Below, piece after piece: positions 18,764 to 27,187 of a stretch of 64,000 bases of DNA. How positions within the stretch are numbered: the first letter of the stretch is position 1; every line of letters begins with the position of its first letter. A program made the translations under genes and the position numbers. The stretch is from positions 1,674,001 through 1,738,000 of the forward strand of contig NZ_CP106951.1 of the NCBI RefSeq assembly GCF_030419005.1. The letters run 5' to 3'. The notes under the pieces were generated by a model, which did no database searches, was not told where the DNA came from, and saw only the letters and a list, made by a program, of their open reading frames with translations. The DNA is from Eleftheria terrae (lineage in GTDB: Bacteria > Pseudomonadota > Gammaproteobacteria > Burkholderiales > Burkholderiaceae_C).

Positions 18764-18865
18764 CGCGCACCTCGCTGCTGCTGCGAAGATTATCGGACGG
18801 CCGGCCGGCGCGTGCAGGCGTTCAGGGTGGGTTCAGGCGTGGCGCCCGCTGTAGCGATGAGCCGC

Positions 18866-19966
18866 TCAGCCGCCGCCGGCGACGCCATCGCCCGTGGCGC
18901 CTTCGCGCAGCCAGTGCAGCAGGCCGGGGTCGGCGATCTCGTGGCGGCCGCGGCCGTGGGTGACCAGGGTATCCACCGGCAGACTCGCCAGGGCCTTGCT
19001 GACAGCCGCGGCGCTGACCGACGTGCCGAGCCGGGACGCCACCTCCCGCAGCGCGGCCGCGCCGGTCAGCTGCGCGGTGCCGCTGGCGATCATCGCCAGC
19101 AACACCTGCTGGAGCGGCGTGAAGCGGAAGAAGCGCTCCCGGATCGCCTCCACCGGGTAGCGGCTGGCCAGGAAGGGCTTGACCGCGCCGAGCAGGTCCT
19201 CGACATGCGTCATCACGGCGCGCGAAACGAAGGCGACGAAGTCGGCGGGCCGATGATGCAACTGGGCGAACACCTGGCTCAGCACCTCGATGTCCAGGGG
19301 CCGGTTCAAGCGCTGGTTCAGGGGCCGCACCACGAATTCCACGAACTCCCGGCCCAGCACCTGGAAATCCTCATGGTCGGCCAGCCCGAAGCTGGCGCGG
19401 TGGTGCTCGCCGAACAGCCACAGCAGGCCGTCGCGCGATGAGCCCGTCATGAGCAGGAGGATGTCGCGCCGGTAGGTGTTGAACAGCCCGCGGATGGCCT
19501 TCATGGCGCGCTCACCATCGCGCTTGCGCACCAGTTCCTGGGCCTCGTCGAGCATCAGCAGCAGCCGGGCATCCGGGTTCACGCGCTTGAGCGCCGCCAT
19601 GTGGTGCTGCAACTGCACGCCAGGATCCGGGCTCCTGGCCGCCACCGGCGCCGGGGCCAGCGTGACGCCGAAGCGCGCGGCGCTGACCCGGGTGACCTGG
19701 GTGTTCCTCAACTCGCCCGCGACGTCGAGCAGCAGGTCTTCCAGGCGGCCACTCAGGGCGTGCAGCGGGTCGTCGGCGCTCATGAAGTCGACATACACCG
19801 GCGTCAACCCACGCTGATGCGCCAAGGCGCTCAGGTCGTTCTGCAGCAAGGTCGTCTTGCCAACCTGCCGGGGCCCGAAGATGGACAGCGCCCGCTCGGG
19901 GAGCGCAGTGAGCCGATCCAGATAGTGCTGGGCGAGGTCGGTCCTCGGGTAGTGCTCGAAGTCCAT
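18866..19966 (-). CDS. Orphan AAA-type ATPase with C-terminal winged helix
   Basis: A 366-residue P-loop protein. Walker A is GPRQVGKTTL (about residues 31-40), Walker B is LLLMLDEAQ, and TGSSRDGLL is a likely sensor-1 motif. The C-terminal third (VLLAMIASGTAQLTGAAALREVA onward) looks like a winged-helix DNA-binding domain. The layout matches the MoxR-unrelated archaeal-type/AAA_14-like ATPases often labelled ATP-binding protein, of unknown function. Directly upstream is an AT-rich patch with three copies of an ATTCAAC-type site, which suggests autoregulation. No partner gene such as a nuclease or toxin is adjacent. I regard it as a possible horizontally acquired orphan. Confidence 0.75.
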   Translation of the reverse strand: MDFEHYPRTDLAQHYLDRLTALPERALSIFGPRQVGKTTLLQNDLSALAHQRGLTPVYVDFMSADDPLHALSGRLEDLLLDVAGELRNTQVTRVSAARFGVTLAPAPVAARSPDPGVQLQHHMAALKRVNPDARLLLMLDEAQELVRKRDGERAMKAIRGLFNTYRRDILLLMTGSSRDGLLWLFGEHHRASFGLADHEDFQVLGREFVEFVVRPLNQRLNRPLDIEVLSQVFAQLHHRPADFVAFVSRAVMTHVEDLLGAVKPFLASRYPVEAIRERFFRFTPLQQVLLAMIASGTAQLTGAAALREVASRLGTSVSAAAVSKALASLPVDTLVTHGRGRHEIADPGLLHWLREGATGDGVAGGG

Positions 19967-19977
19967 GAGTGGCCCTG

Positions 19978-20027
19978 ATTCAACCAGTAAAGTTGAATTT
20001 AACCCAAGCTGGAAAATTCGGTTGAAT
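19978..20027. promoter_or_regulatory. Repeated ATTCAAC operator-like sites before the orphan ATPase
   Basis: ATTCAAC (19978-19984) and GTTGAAT (19992-19998) form a perfect 7-bp inverted repeat with a 7-base spacer; a further GTTGAAT is at 20021-20027, 29 bases downstream of the previous one. The patch is AT-rich against a very GC-rich background and lies 12-61 bases before the ATG at 19966. Confidence 0.55.
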
Positions 20028-20066
20028 CCGCACCGGCCGCGCGCGTGGGCCGGCTCGCCAGCCCCG

Positions 20067-21344
20067 TCACGCCACCTCGCGCAGCACCAGCCGGTGCATG
20101 CGCCGCAGGCCGCTCCACACTGTGAGCGCGATCAGCGGGATGGCCAGCGCCACCAGCACCTCCGGCGACAGCGGCAGCAGCCCGGCCTCCTTGCCGCCCT
20201 TGGCCAGGTAGCCCACCAGGCCGGCGCCGTAGTAGGTGATGGCCGCCACCGACAGCCCCTCCACCGCACTTTGCAGCCGCAGCTGCACGCCCTGGCGGCG
20301 GTTCATGGCGTCGAGCAGGTCCTGGCTGCTCTGCTGCTGCTCGATCTCGACGCGGGTGCGCAACAGGTTGCTGGTGCGCGAGATGCGCTCGGACAGCTGC
20401 TGCTGGCGCCGGCCGGCCCAGGCGCAGGTCTGCATGGCCGGCCCCAGGCGGCGGTCCATGAACTCGCCGATGGTCTGCAGGCCGGCCAGCCGGTGCTCAT
20501 GCAGTTCGTCGATGCGCCGCTGCACCAGCTCGAAGTAGGCGGCGCTGGCCGAGAAACGCGCATGGGTGCTGGCGTAGAGGCTCTCGACCCGGCCGGCCAG
20601 CTGGGTGAGCTGGCGCAGCAGCTCGGGTTCGCGGTGGCGCTCCGCGCTGCGGATCTCACCCGCGATGCGGGCCAGGTCGCGCTCGGCGTCGGCCAGGGTG
20701 GCGGCCACCTCGCGGGCGGCCGGCAGGCCGAGCAACGCCGTCATGCGGTAGGTCTCGATCTCCAGCAGCCGCTGCACCGCACGGCCGAGCCGGCGCGGGT
20801 GCATGCTGGCCGCCACCACCACCAGGCGGGCAAAGCCGTCGCCGTGCAGGCGGAAGTCGGTGTACACCTCGGCCTGGCCGTCCATCACCACCGAGCCGAC
20901 CAGGCTGTCCTCGTCCAGCGAGCCGCGCACCAGTGTGTCCGCCCCGTCCTCGCGGGTGGACGTCACCATGACATGCATGCCCACCAGCCACTGGCCGGGC
21001 ACGCCGCGCAGCCAGTCCTGCGGCACCGAGCCGACCGCGCTCGGCTCGAAGCCGGCCGGGTTGTCGGGCAGGTTGCGCCAGAAGGTGTAGGTCTGGAACT
21101 CGGTGTGCTGTTCCCAGCGCAGGTGCACGCCGCCCAGGTCGATGCTCAGGTGGCCGGCCTCGGCCGACGGCAGCGGCAGGTGGCGCGATCGCAGCAGCGC
21201 ATGCAGGTGCTCGCGGCTGCGCGTCTCGCCTGGCGGCGTCAGCAGCGCCAGGTGCGACAGCGCCAGCGGCGCCGACAGGCGTTCATAGGGACGCGCGTGC
21301 ACTTCGTTGTGCAGCATCTCGCGCAGCGGGTGGGGGGTCGGCAT
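20067..21344 (-). CDS. DUF3422 family membrane protein
   Basis: A 425-residue protein matching the DUF3422 family by its opening HPLREMLHNEVHARPYERL. The central part is charged and helical (LADAERDLARIAGEIRSAERHRE), likely coiled coil; the C-terminus has two hydrophobic segments (SVAAITYYGAGLVGYLA and LSPEVLVALAIPLIALTVW) that should anchor it in the inner membrane. The function is unknown. The ATG at 21344 is used because the family begins there; the frame continues upstream without motif support. No operon partner is apparent. Confidence 0.85.
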   Translation of the reverse strand: MPTPHPLREMLHNEVHARPYERLSAPLALSHLALLTPPGETRSREHLHALLRSRHLPLPSAEAGHLSIDLGGVHLRWEQHTEFQTYTFWRNLPDNPAGFEPSAVGSVPQDWLRGVPGQWLVGMHVMVTSTREDGADTLVRGSLDEDSLVGSVVMDGQAEVYTDFRLHGDGFARLVVVAASMHPRRLGRAVQRLLEIETYRMTALLGLPAAREVAATLADAERDLARIAGEIRSAERHREPELLRQLTQLAGRVESLYASTHARFSASAAYFELVQRRIDELHEHRLAGLQTIGEFMDRRLGPAMQTCAWAGRRQQQLSERISRTSNLLRTRVEIEQQQSSQDLLDAMNRRQGVQLRLQSAVEGLSVAAITYYGAGLVGYLAKGGKEAGLLPLSPEVLVALAIPLIALTVWSGLRRMHRLVLREVA

Positions 21345-21695
21345 GTCTCGGTCATCCTCCTTGCGGAAGATTATCGAGGGGGGCCGACCCACCTCCGACC
21401 CGCTCCAGCGTGGGCTCGGCGGGCTGGCGGGCCGTCGCCGCGGCCCTCCGTCGAGCCGTTCACTTCACGAAGTGAAACCGCACCGCACATGGCGGCTGAT
21501 GCGCCACCACGGGTCAGACGCCACGCGCGCTCGACGCCGCGGCGGCGCCGCCCGGGTTCTGGATCCTTGCACTAGCAATGGCGCCGAGTCCATGGCGGGC
21601 ACCGTGGCCAGCCCGCGCTGCTGTGTCTTGGCGCAGCAAGATCACTGTGGCAGCGCCGTTCTCCGGTCGCGCCACCGCTTGCCGCCTGCACCTCG
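21345..21695. other. Non-coding stretch upstream of the DUF3422 gene
   Basis: About 350 bases between the DUF3422 start and the 87-aa gene. Several overlapping open frames exist but none has recognisable protein character. A promoter for the DUF3422 gene is expected in the first 100 bases but is not clear to me. Confidence 0.4.
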
Positions 21696-21959
21696 TCAAG
21701 AGCCGTTCGCGCTCGCGTTTCCAAAGAACGATGCGTAGAGCACTTCAAACGCGGGATAGGCCGGGTCCTGCACTCGCTGCGCTTCATACGCTCCGGCCAA
21801 TTCTCCAATCACACGGTCCATGTCCATCACTCGCTCGGACAGGCGCTCCTCCTCATCCTCCTCAGCAGAGATTTCCCCCAGCTTGCGTATCAGGCGCTGG
21901 CGTTCCCCCAACACAGACGAAATGGCAACAAACAGACTTTCGGTTGATAGTTCGTACAT
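21696..21959 (-). CDS. Small acidic coiled-coil protein, unknown function
   Basis: An 87-residue protein, MYELSTESLFVAIS to FFGNASANGS. It is acidic and helical with the cluster SAEEDEEERLSERVMDMD, and I do not recognise a family. The ribosome site GGAGGAGGG 7 nt before the ATG is among the strongest in the window, which supports a real gene. Base composition is visibly less GC-rich than the neighbours. Such small acidic proteins are often immunity proteins, and a fragmentary frame lies upstream, but nothing here proves a toxin pair. Confidence 0.55.
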   Translation of the reverse strand: MYELSTESLFVAISSVLGERQRLIRKLGEISAEEDEEERLSERVMDMDRVIGELAGAYEAQRVQDPAYPAFEVLYASFFGNASANGS

Positions 21960-22013
21960 GAATCATCCCTCCTCCGGCGTACCTTATTCCTCTGTTGCCT
22001 TCGCAGCCAGTCC

Positions 22014-22205
22014 CTATAGGTGCTGCAGGAAGAGGGACAGTGGCATGTCATCCTTCGGCGCCACGGTGTAATGAATAGGTGCTGAACTGGTCTTCACATA
22101 CTCGCCGATGCCGAGATTGCTTGCTGGCCCGGTGCCCGCGTTGCATATCCAAATGAAAACGCCTGCCAAGCAAAACGCTTGGCAGGCGGTCGGATCAGCA
22201 GGTTT
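22014..22205 (-). pseudogene. Possible C-terminal fragment of a longer protein
   Basis: A stop-to-stop frame of about 63 codons without a normal start codon. The readable end is GIGEYVKTSSAPIHYTVAPK followed by DDMPLSLFLQHL and a stop at 22014-22016. The composition looks like protein rather than random sequence, and its upstream part overlaps the tctA terminator hairpin, so it is probably a decayed remnant rather than an expressed gene. It could be the tail of a lost toxin or exported protein, which is inference. Confidence 0.3.
22160..22188 (-). terminator. Strong rho-independent terminator of the tctBA operon
   Basis: A 12-bp perfect stem (22160-22171 with 22177-22188) around a 5-base loop, followed on the minus strand by TTTTCATTT. 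It lies 71 bases after the tctA stop. Adenines on the other side could make it work for plus-strand transcripts too. Confidence 0.85.
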
Positions 22206-22258
22206 CTATGCTATTTGCAAGAGCGGCCCTTCTTCACGGCACGCCGGAGGGGCCGCTT

Positions 22259-23767
22259 TCAGTCAGCGTCCTGGAACGCCACCTCCCGCTTGCGGCGGAT
22301 GTTGGGCAGCAGCACGATGATGATCATCAGCCCTGCGGCGCCCAGCAGGCTGGCCGACAGCGGGCGGCTCACGAAGGTGCTCCAGTCGCCTCGCGACAGC
22401 AGCAGGGCCCGTCGCAGGTGCTCCTCCATCATCGGCCCCAGGATGAAGCCCAGCAGCAGCGGCGCCGGCTCGCAGCTCAGCTTGTAGAAGGCATAGCCGA
22501 CCACACCGAACAAGGCCGCCAGGTAGATGTGGAAGTTGTTGTTGTTCAGCGTGTAGAGCCCGATCGAGCAAAACACCAGGATGGCCGGGAACAGGAAACG
22601 GTAGGGCACCGTCAGCAGCTTGATCCAGATGCCGATCAGCGGCAGGTTCAAGATCACCAGCATCAGGTTGCCGATCCACATCGAGGCGATCAGGCCCCAG
22701 AACAGGTCGGGGTTGCTGGCCATCACCTGCGGGCCGGGCTGGATGCCCTTGATGGTCATCGCGCCCACCATCAGCGCCATCACCGGGTTGGGCGGGATGC
22801 CCAGCGTCAGCATCGGGATGAAGGAGGTCTGCGCACCGGCGTTGTTGGCCGACTCGGGGCCGGCCACGCCCTGGATGGCGCCCTTGCCGAACTGCTCGGG
22901 CGTCTTGGAGATCTTCTTCTCCAGCGTGTAGGCCGCGAAGGCCGACAGCAGGGCGCCGCCACCGGGCAGCACGCCCAGGATGGAGCCGAGCGCCGTGCCG
23001 CGCAGCACCGCCGGTGCGGCCAGGCGGAAGTCGTCACGGGTGGGCCACAGGCCCTTCACATCCTTGGTGAAGACCTCACGCGACTCGGACGGCTGGCCCA
23101 GGTTGGCGATGATCTCGCCGAAGCCGAACACGCCCATCGCAATGATGACGAAGTCGATGCCGTCGGTCAGCTCCGGGATGTCGAAGCTGTAGCGCGGCAC
23201 GCCGGAGATCACGTCGGTGTTGATCTGGCCCAGCAGCAGGCCGAGGATGATCATCGAGATGGCCTTCAGCAGCGAGCCCGAGGCCAGCACCACCGAGCCG
23301 ATCAGGCCCAGCACCATCAGCGAGAAATACTCGGCCGAGCCGAACTTGAAGGCCATCTCGGTCAGCGGCGGCGCAAAGGCAGCCAGCACCAGCGTGCCGA
23401 CCGAGCCCGCGAAGAACGAGCCCAGTGCCGCGGTGGACAGCGCGGCGCCAGCGCGGCCGCGACGGGCCATCTGGTAGCCGTCGATGGCGGTCACGACCGA
23501 GGACGACTCGCCCGGCACGTTGATCAGGATGGCGGTGGTGGAACCACCGTACTGGGCGCCGTAGTAGATGCCGGCCAGCATGATCAGCGCCGGCGTCGCG
23601 TCCAGCGAGTAGATCGACGGCAGCAGCATCGCGATCGTGGCCACCGGCCCGAGACCGGGCAGCACGCCGATCAGCGTGCCCAGCAGCGCACCGAGGAAGG
23701 CGTAGCCGACGTTCTGCAGCGTGGCGGCCGTCTGGAAGCCCAGGGCAAGATTGGAAAGCAGGTCCAT
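22259..23767 (-). CDS. tctA: Tripartite tricarboxylate transporter large permease TctA
   Basis: A 502-residue inner-membrane protein with about 12 hydrophobic segments. The TctA family marks are GLGPVATIAMLLPSIY, GIYYGAQYGGSTTAILINVP with GESSSV, and the later GVLPGGGALLSAF and TLGIPPNPVMALMVGAM. Together with TctB it forms the membrane part of a secondary transporter driven by an ion gradient and fed by a periplasmic binding protein (TctC). Substrates of the family include citrate, other carboxylates and aromatic acids. It follows tctB by 21 bases. No tctC is present in this window, so the binding protein must come from elsewhere. Confidence 0.93.
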   Translation of the reverse strand: MDLLSNLALGFQTAATLQNVGYAFLGALLGTLIGVLPGLGPVATIAMLLPSIYSLDATPALIMLAGIYYGAQYGGSTTAILINVPGESSSVVTAIDGYQMARRGRAGAALSTAALGSFFAGSVGTLVLAAFAPPLTEMAFKFGSAEYFSLMVLGLIGSVVLASGSLLKAISMIILGLLLGQINTDVISGVPRYSFDIPELTDGIDFVIIAMGVFGFGEIIANLGQPSESREVFTKDVKGLWPTRDDFRLAAPAVLRGTALGSILGVLPGGGALLSAFAAYTLEKKISKTPEQFGKGAIQGVAGPESANNAGAQTSFIPMLTLGIPPNPVMALMVGAMTIKGIQPGPQVMASNPDLFWGLIASMWIGNLMLVILNLPLIGIWIKLLTVPYRFLFPAILVFCSIGLYTLNNNNFHIYLAALFGVVGYAFYKLSCEPAPLLLGFILGPMMEEHLRRALLLSRGDWSTFVSRPLSASLLGAAGLMIIIVLLPNIRRKREVAFQDAD

Positions 23768-23788
23768 GATGGGAGGTCCTTGTGCCGC

Positions 23789-24253
23789 TCAGCCGCCGAA
23801 GATGGTGGGGTAGACCGGCAGCGTCAGGTTCAGGCCCTTGGTGAAGATGGCCCAGGCACCGGCCGTCAGCACCACGGAGCTGATCAGCGCATCACGCCAG
23901 TGGAATTCGTCACTGGCCAGGCTGGCCACCACGATGAGGATGGGCAGCGAGATCAGCAGGCCCAGGCGCGGCAGGCAGAAGCCGAACAGCACCACGGCAC
24001 CGAGGATGATCACCAGCGGCTTGACGGCGATGGCGCCGATCGGGTCGCCGCCATCGCGCTCGATGGACAGCGAGGTGAACAGCACCACTGCACCGAGCAC
24101 CGCCAGGATCAGGCCCAGCACCAGCGGGAAGTAGCCCGGCCCGGGATGGGCCGAATTGCCGAAGGAGTAGTTGCCGGCGCCGATCGCGAAGGCGATGCCG
24201 ACAGCCAGGAACATGAGCCCCGAGACGAAGTCCCGCTGGCTTTTGATCTTCAT
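23789..24253 (-). CDS. tctB: Tripartite tricarboxylate transporter small permease TctB
   Basis: A 154-residue membrane protein with four hydrophobic segments: FVSGLMFLAVGIAFAIGA, GYFPLVLGLILAVLGAVVL, the LVIILGAVVLFGF region and ISSVVLTAGAWAIF. The motif GPGYFPLVLG is the TctB signature. It pairs with TctA in the membrane complex of a tripartite tricarboxylate transporter. The ATG at 24253 has GGAGAGGAGC upstream. The gene order tctB-tctA without tctC is less usual than tctC-tctB-tctA. Confidence 0.88.
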   Translation of the reverse strand: MKIKSQRDFVSGLMFLAVGIAFAIGAGNYSFGNSAHPGPGYFPLVLGLILAVLGAVVLFTSLSIERDGGDPIGAIAVKPLVIILGAVVLFGFCLPRLGLLISLPILIVVASLASDEFHWRDALISSVVLTAGAWAIFTKGLNLTLPVYPTIFGG

Positions 24254-24606
24254 CTTTGCGCTCCTCTCCAGCTTCAAAAACTGTTGCGATTCTAGGGAGG
24301 GGCCTTCCGCGCACTGGCTGTGGATTACACGTAGCGCAATGCAGGCGCCCCTTGAACTGCGGCACAACCACACGGCCAGGCCAGCCGGCCTGGCCACTTT
24401 CCCGGCAGCATCGGCGCACCACCACCGTGCCCTGCCCCGGCGCGGCACTGCCGTCCGGTGGGCGCACAGCTCCGGCATGCCGGCCGCCGCGGGGGCGCGA
24501 AGGATACAGCGGGACGCGGCGCGCCCCGGCCTTTCTTCACCCGGCGGGCCTTCTTCCTGCCGCAGGGCGGAAAGAACTCACGAAACTGCCGCTTTTGCAG
24601 CCGCCC
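24254..24606. other. Intergenic region between tctB and the GspE-like gene
   Basis: About 350 bases. It contains a weak -24/-12-like element on the minus strand (GC at 24336-24337, GG complement at 24348-24349, ten bases apart, with TTGC) about 80 bases before tctB, and a perfect 9-bp hairpin (24374-24382 with 24387-24395) that may end the GspE-like transcript. No gene is visible. Confidence 0.4.
24374..24395 (-). terminator. Hairpin downstream of the GspE-like gene
   Basis: GGCCAGGCC and GGCCTGGCC are perfect 9-base arms around AGCC. No T-run follows on the minus strand, so this is a modest terminator candidate. Confidence 0.4.
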
Positions 24607-26415
24607 TCAGCGCTCCCACGCCGGCGTGGCCCGCAGTACTTCGTCCAGCGTGGTGAGCCCTTCGGCAACCTTCATCGCCCCGGCCAGCCGCAGCGGCCGC
24701 ATGCCGTCCTGAGCGCCCTGCTGGCGCAGCTTGGAGAGGTCGGGCGTCTGGCCAATCAGGGCCTTCAGCGGCTCGTTCACCATCAGCAGCTCGTAGAGGC
24801 CGGCACGGCCGCGGAAGCCGGTCATGCGGCATTCGATGCAGCCCACCGGCCGGTAGGGCCGGAAACCGCCGCTCATGCGCCAGGGCTGGATCGCCTCGGC
24901 CAGCGTCTCGCGGGTGAAGCTCTCGTCGGGCTGCTTGCAGTGCGCGCACAAGGTGCGCACCAGGCGCTGCGCCAGCACGCCCAGCAGCGTGGCATTGAGC
25001 AGGTAGGGGGGCACGCCCAGGTCAAGCAGCCGCGTCACCGCCGAGGTGGAATCGTTGGTGTGCAGGGTGGTGAACACCAGGTGGCCGGTGAGCGCGGCCT
25101 GGATGGCCATCTCGGCGGTCTCCAGGTCGCGCACCTCGCCGACCATGATGATGTCCGGGTCCTGCCGCATCAGCGCGCGCAGCCCGTTGGCGAACCCCAG
25201 GTCCAGCTGCGGCTGCACCTGGGTCTGGTTGAAGGCCGGCTCGATCATCTCGATCGGGTCTTCGATGGTGCAGACGTTCACCTCGTCGGTGGCCAGGCGC
25301 TTGAGCGTCGAGTACAGCGTGGTGGTCTTGCCCGAGCCGGTCGGCCCGGTGACCAGGATGACGCCGTGCGCCTGCGTCACCAGCTGCTCCCAGCGCTGCG
25401 CCTCGTGCGGGCCGAAGCCGAGCGCGTCCAGGGTCTTGACGGTGGAGTCGGGGTCGAAGATGCGCATCACCAGCTTCTCGCCGAAGGCGGTGGGCAGTGT
25501 CGACAGGCGCATCTCGACTTCCTCGCCGTCGGGGTTGCGGGTCTTGATGCGGCCGTCCAGCGGGCGGCGCTTCTCCACCACGTCCATGCGGCCGAGCAGC
25601 TTGATGCGGCTGGTGACAGCGGCCATCACCGTCAGCGGCAGCTGGTAGACGGTGTGCATCACGCCGTCGATGCGAAAGCGCACCGCTCCCATGTCGCGGC
25701 GCGGCTCCAGGTGGATGTCGGAGGCGCGCTGGTCGAAGGCGTACTGCCACAGCCAGTCCACCACCTGCACCACACCCTGGTCATTGGCGTCGAGCTGCTT
25801 GCTCTTGCCCAGCTCCACCAGTTGCTCGAAGTTGGCCGGCGCCACGGTGGCATCGCCGCTCTTCTGCGCCGCCTTGACCGACTTGGCCAGCGTGTAGAAC
25901 TCGGTGGTGTAGCGTTGCAGCTCGGGTGGGCTCACCAGCACCAGCCGGATGGGCCGGCGCAGGTGGCTCTCGATCTCGGCGACCCAGTCGGTGTCGAAGG
26001 GCTCGCAGGTGGCCACCACCACCTCCTGCAGCCCGACCTGCACCGGCAACGCGCGGCGCCGCTCGGCATAGTTGATGGACATCACGTCGGCCACCCGGCC
26101 GACATTGACCTTCAGCGGGTCGATGCGCAGGTAGTCCTTGCCGCAGCGGCCGGCCAGCCATTCGGTGAGGGCCTCGACATCCAGCGGCTTGCCGTTGCGG
26201 GCGTCGCTCATGCCGACGTTGGCCAGGCGCACCAGCGGGTGCTGTGCGCTGTCGCCGGCGGCCAGGCGCTGGCTGGTGCGCTGTGCGTCGGCGGCGGAGA
26301 CCACGCCGTCCTCGCGCAGCCAGTCGAGCAGCGGCCGCCAATCGAGGCGGCCCTTGAAGGCGGTGGTGGCCGGCACGGCGCCGCTGCGCCGCAAGGGGGT
26401 GGTGGAGGCGCTCAT
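24607..26415 (-). CDS. GspE/PilB-family type II secretion / type IV pilus ATPase
   Basis: A 602-residue secretion ATPase. The N-terminal part (about 1-170) resembles the MshEN-type domain, then the catalytic domain with Walker A GPTGSGKTTT, the Asp box CTIEDPIE, Walker B-like DPDIIMVGEVRD, and the His box FTTLHTNDSTSAVTRL. The zinc-binding tetracysteine is CAHC and CIEC. Family members energise pseudopilus or pilus assembly at the inner membrane as hexamers. No gsp or pil gene is adjacent; the neighbours are tctB and a spermidine-synthase-like gene, so the machine it drives is elsewhere in the genome. Whether it is GspE or a PilB relative is unresolved. Confidence 0.88.
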   Translation of the reverse strand: MSASTTPLRRSGAVPATTAFKGRLDWRPLLDWLREDGVVSAADAQRTSQRLAAGDSAQHPLVRLANVGMSDARNGKPLDVEALTEWLAGRCGKDYLRIDPLKVNVGRVADVMSINYAERRRALPVQVGLQEVVVATCEPFDTDWVAEIESHLRRPIRLVLVSPPELQRYTTEFYTLAKSVKAAQKSGDATVAPANFEQLVELGKSKQLDANDQGVVQVVDWLWQYAFDQRASDIHLEPRRDMGAVRFRIDGVMHTVYQLPLTVMAAVTSRIKLLGRMDVVEKRRPLDGRIKTRNPDGEEVEMRLSTLPTAFGEKLVMRIFDPDSTVKTLDALGFGPHEAQRWEQLVTQAHGVILVTGPTGSGKTTTLYSTLKRLATDEVNVCTIEDPIEMIEPAFNQTQVQPQLDLGFANGLRALMRQDPDIIMVGEVRDLETAEMAIQAALTGHLVFTTLHTNDSTSAVTRLLDLGVPPYLLNATLLGVLAQRLVRTLCAHCKQPDESFTRETLAEAIQPWRMSGGFRPYRPVGCIECRMTGFRGRAGLYELLMVNEPLKALIGQTPDLSKLRQQGAQDGMRPLRLAGAMKVAEGLTTLDEVLRATPAWER

Positions 26416-26425
26416 CGGCCGTCTT

Positions 26426-27187
26426 TCACGCAGCGAGATGCTTGATCATGCGCAGCCACTTGGCCGCAGGCAGGGAAAAGCGAGTTTCGATGTTTTCGGC
26501 ACGGGCAGCAAGTTCGCTCCGCTCGGCCGGCGCCAGGCCCTTGGTGGCCAGCACCACGGTGTTGCCCTCGCGCGTCGGCTTGAGCGCCCACATGGCTTCA
26601 CGGCCGAAGGCGCGGGCCATGCGCTCGACGCTGCGATCGTAGCTGGCGTCGCGGCCGAACAGGTTGACGCTCATCACCCCGCCCGGCGCCAGCAGCTGGT
26701 GGCAGGCGGCATAGAAGTCCTCGTCGTCCAGCACCGGGCTGGCCGCCTCGTGGTCGTAGAGGTCCACGCACAGCACGTCGGCGCCGCCGGCGTTGACCGG
26801 GTCGGCGGCATAGCGGGCGGCGTCCTGCTGCAGCACCTGCAGCGTGTCGTCGTCGGGCGGCAGGCGGAACATGCTGCGGCACACCGCGATCACCTCGGGG
26901 TTCAGCTCCACCGCGGTGGTGCGCATCTGCAGCTTCCTGTGGCAGTACTTGGTGATGGCACCGGCGCCCAGGCCGAGCTGCACGGCATGGCCGTCGGTCA
27001 CGCACGCCTGCGGCCTCAGCAGCATCCAGGCCATCATGCGCTGGATGTATTCCAGCTCCAGGTCATAGGGCTTGCGCACGCGCATCGCGCCCTGCACCCA
27101 GATGGTCCCGAGGTGGAGGAAGCGCACGCCGTCGGATTCAGAAACGGTGACGGGGGCGAGCGTGGGGGTCTTCTTGCTGCGGGTCAT
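26426..27187 (-). CDS. Spermidine-synthase-like methyltransferase-fold protein
   Basis: A 253-residue protein with a Rossmann methyltransferase fold. The nucleoside/decarboxy-SAM site is visible as LGLGAGAITKYC, followed by AVELNPEVIAVC (ribose-binding Glu) and DVLCVDLYDHEA. These are the marks of the spermidine synthase family, but the family also includes many uncharacterised SAM-fold proteins, and the N-terminal beta-hairpin domain of true SpeE is short here. Polyamine synthesis is possible but not certain. The start at 27187 directly follows the glycosylase stop and the GspE-like gene follows after 10 bases, suggesting a transcript shared with those genes. Confidence 0.78.
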   Translation of the reverse strand: MTRSKKTPTLAPVTVSESDGVRFLHLGTIWVQGAMRVRKPYDLELEYIQRMMAWMLLRPQACVTDGHAVQLGLGAGAITKYCHRKLQMRTTAVELNPEVIAVCRSMFRLPPDDDTLQVLQQDAARYAADPVNAGGADVLCVDLYDHEAASPVLDDEDFYAACHQLLAPGGVMSVNLFGRDASYDRSVERMARAFGREAMWALKPTREGNTVVLATKGLAPAERSELAARAENIETRFSLPAAKWLRMIKHLAA

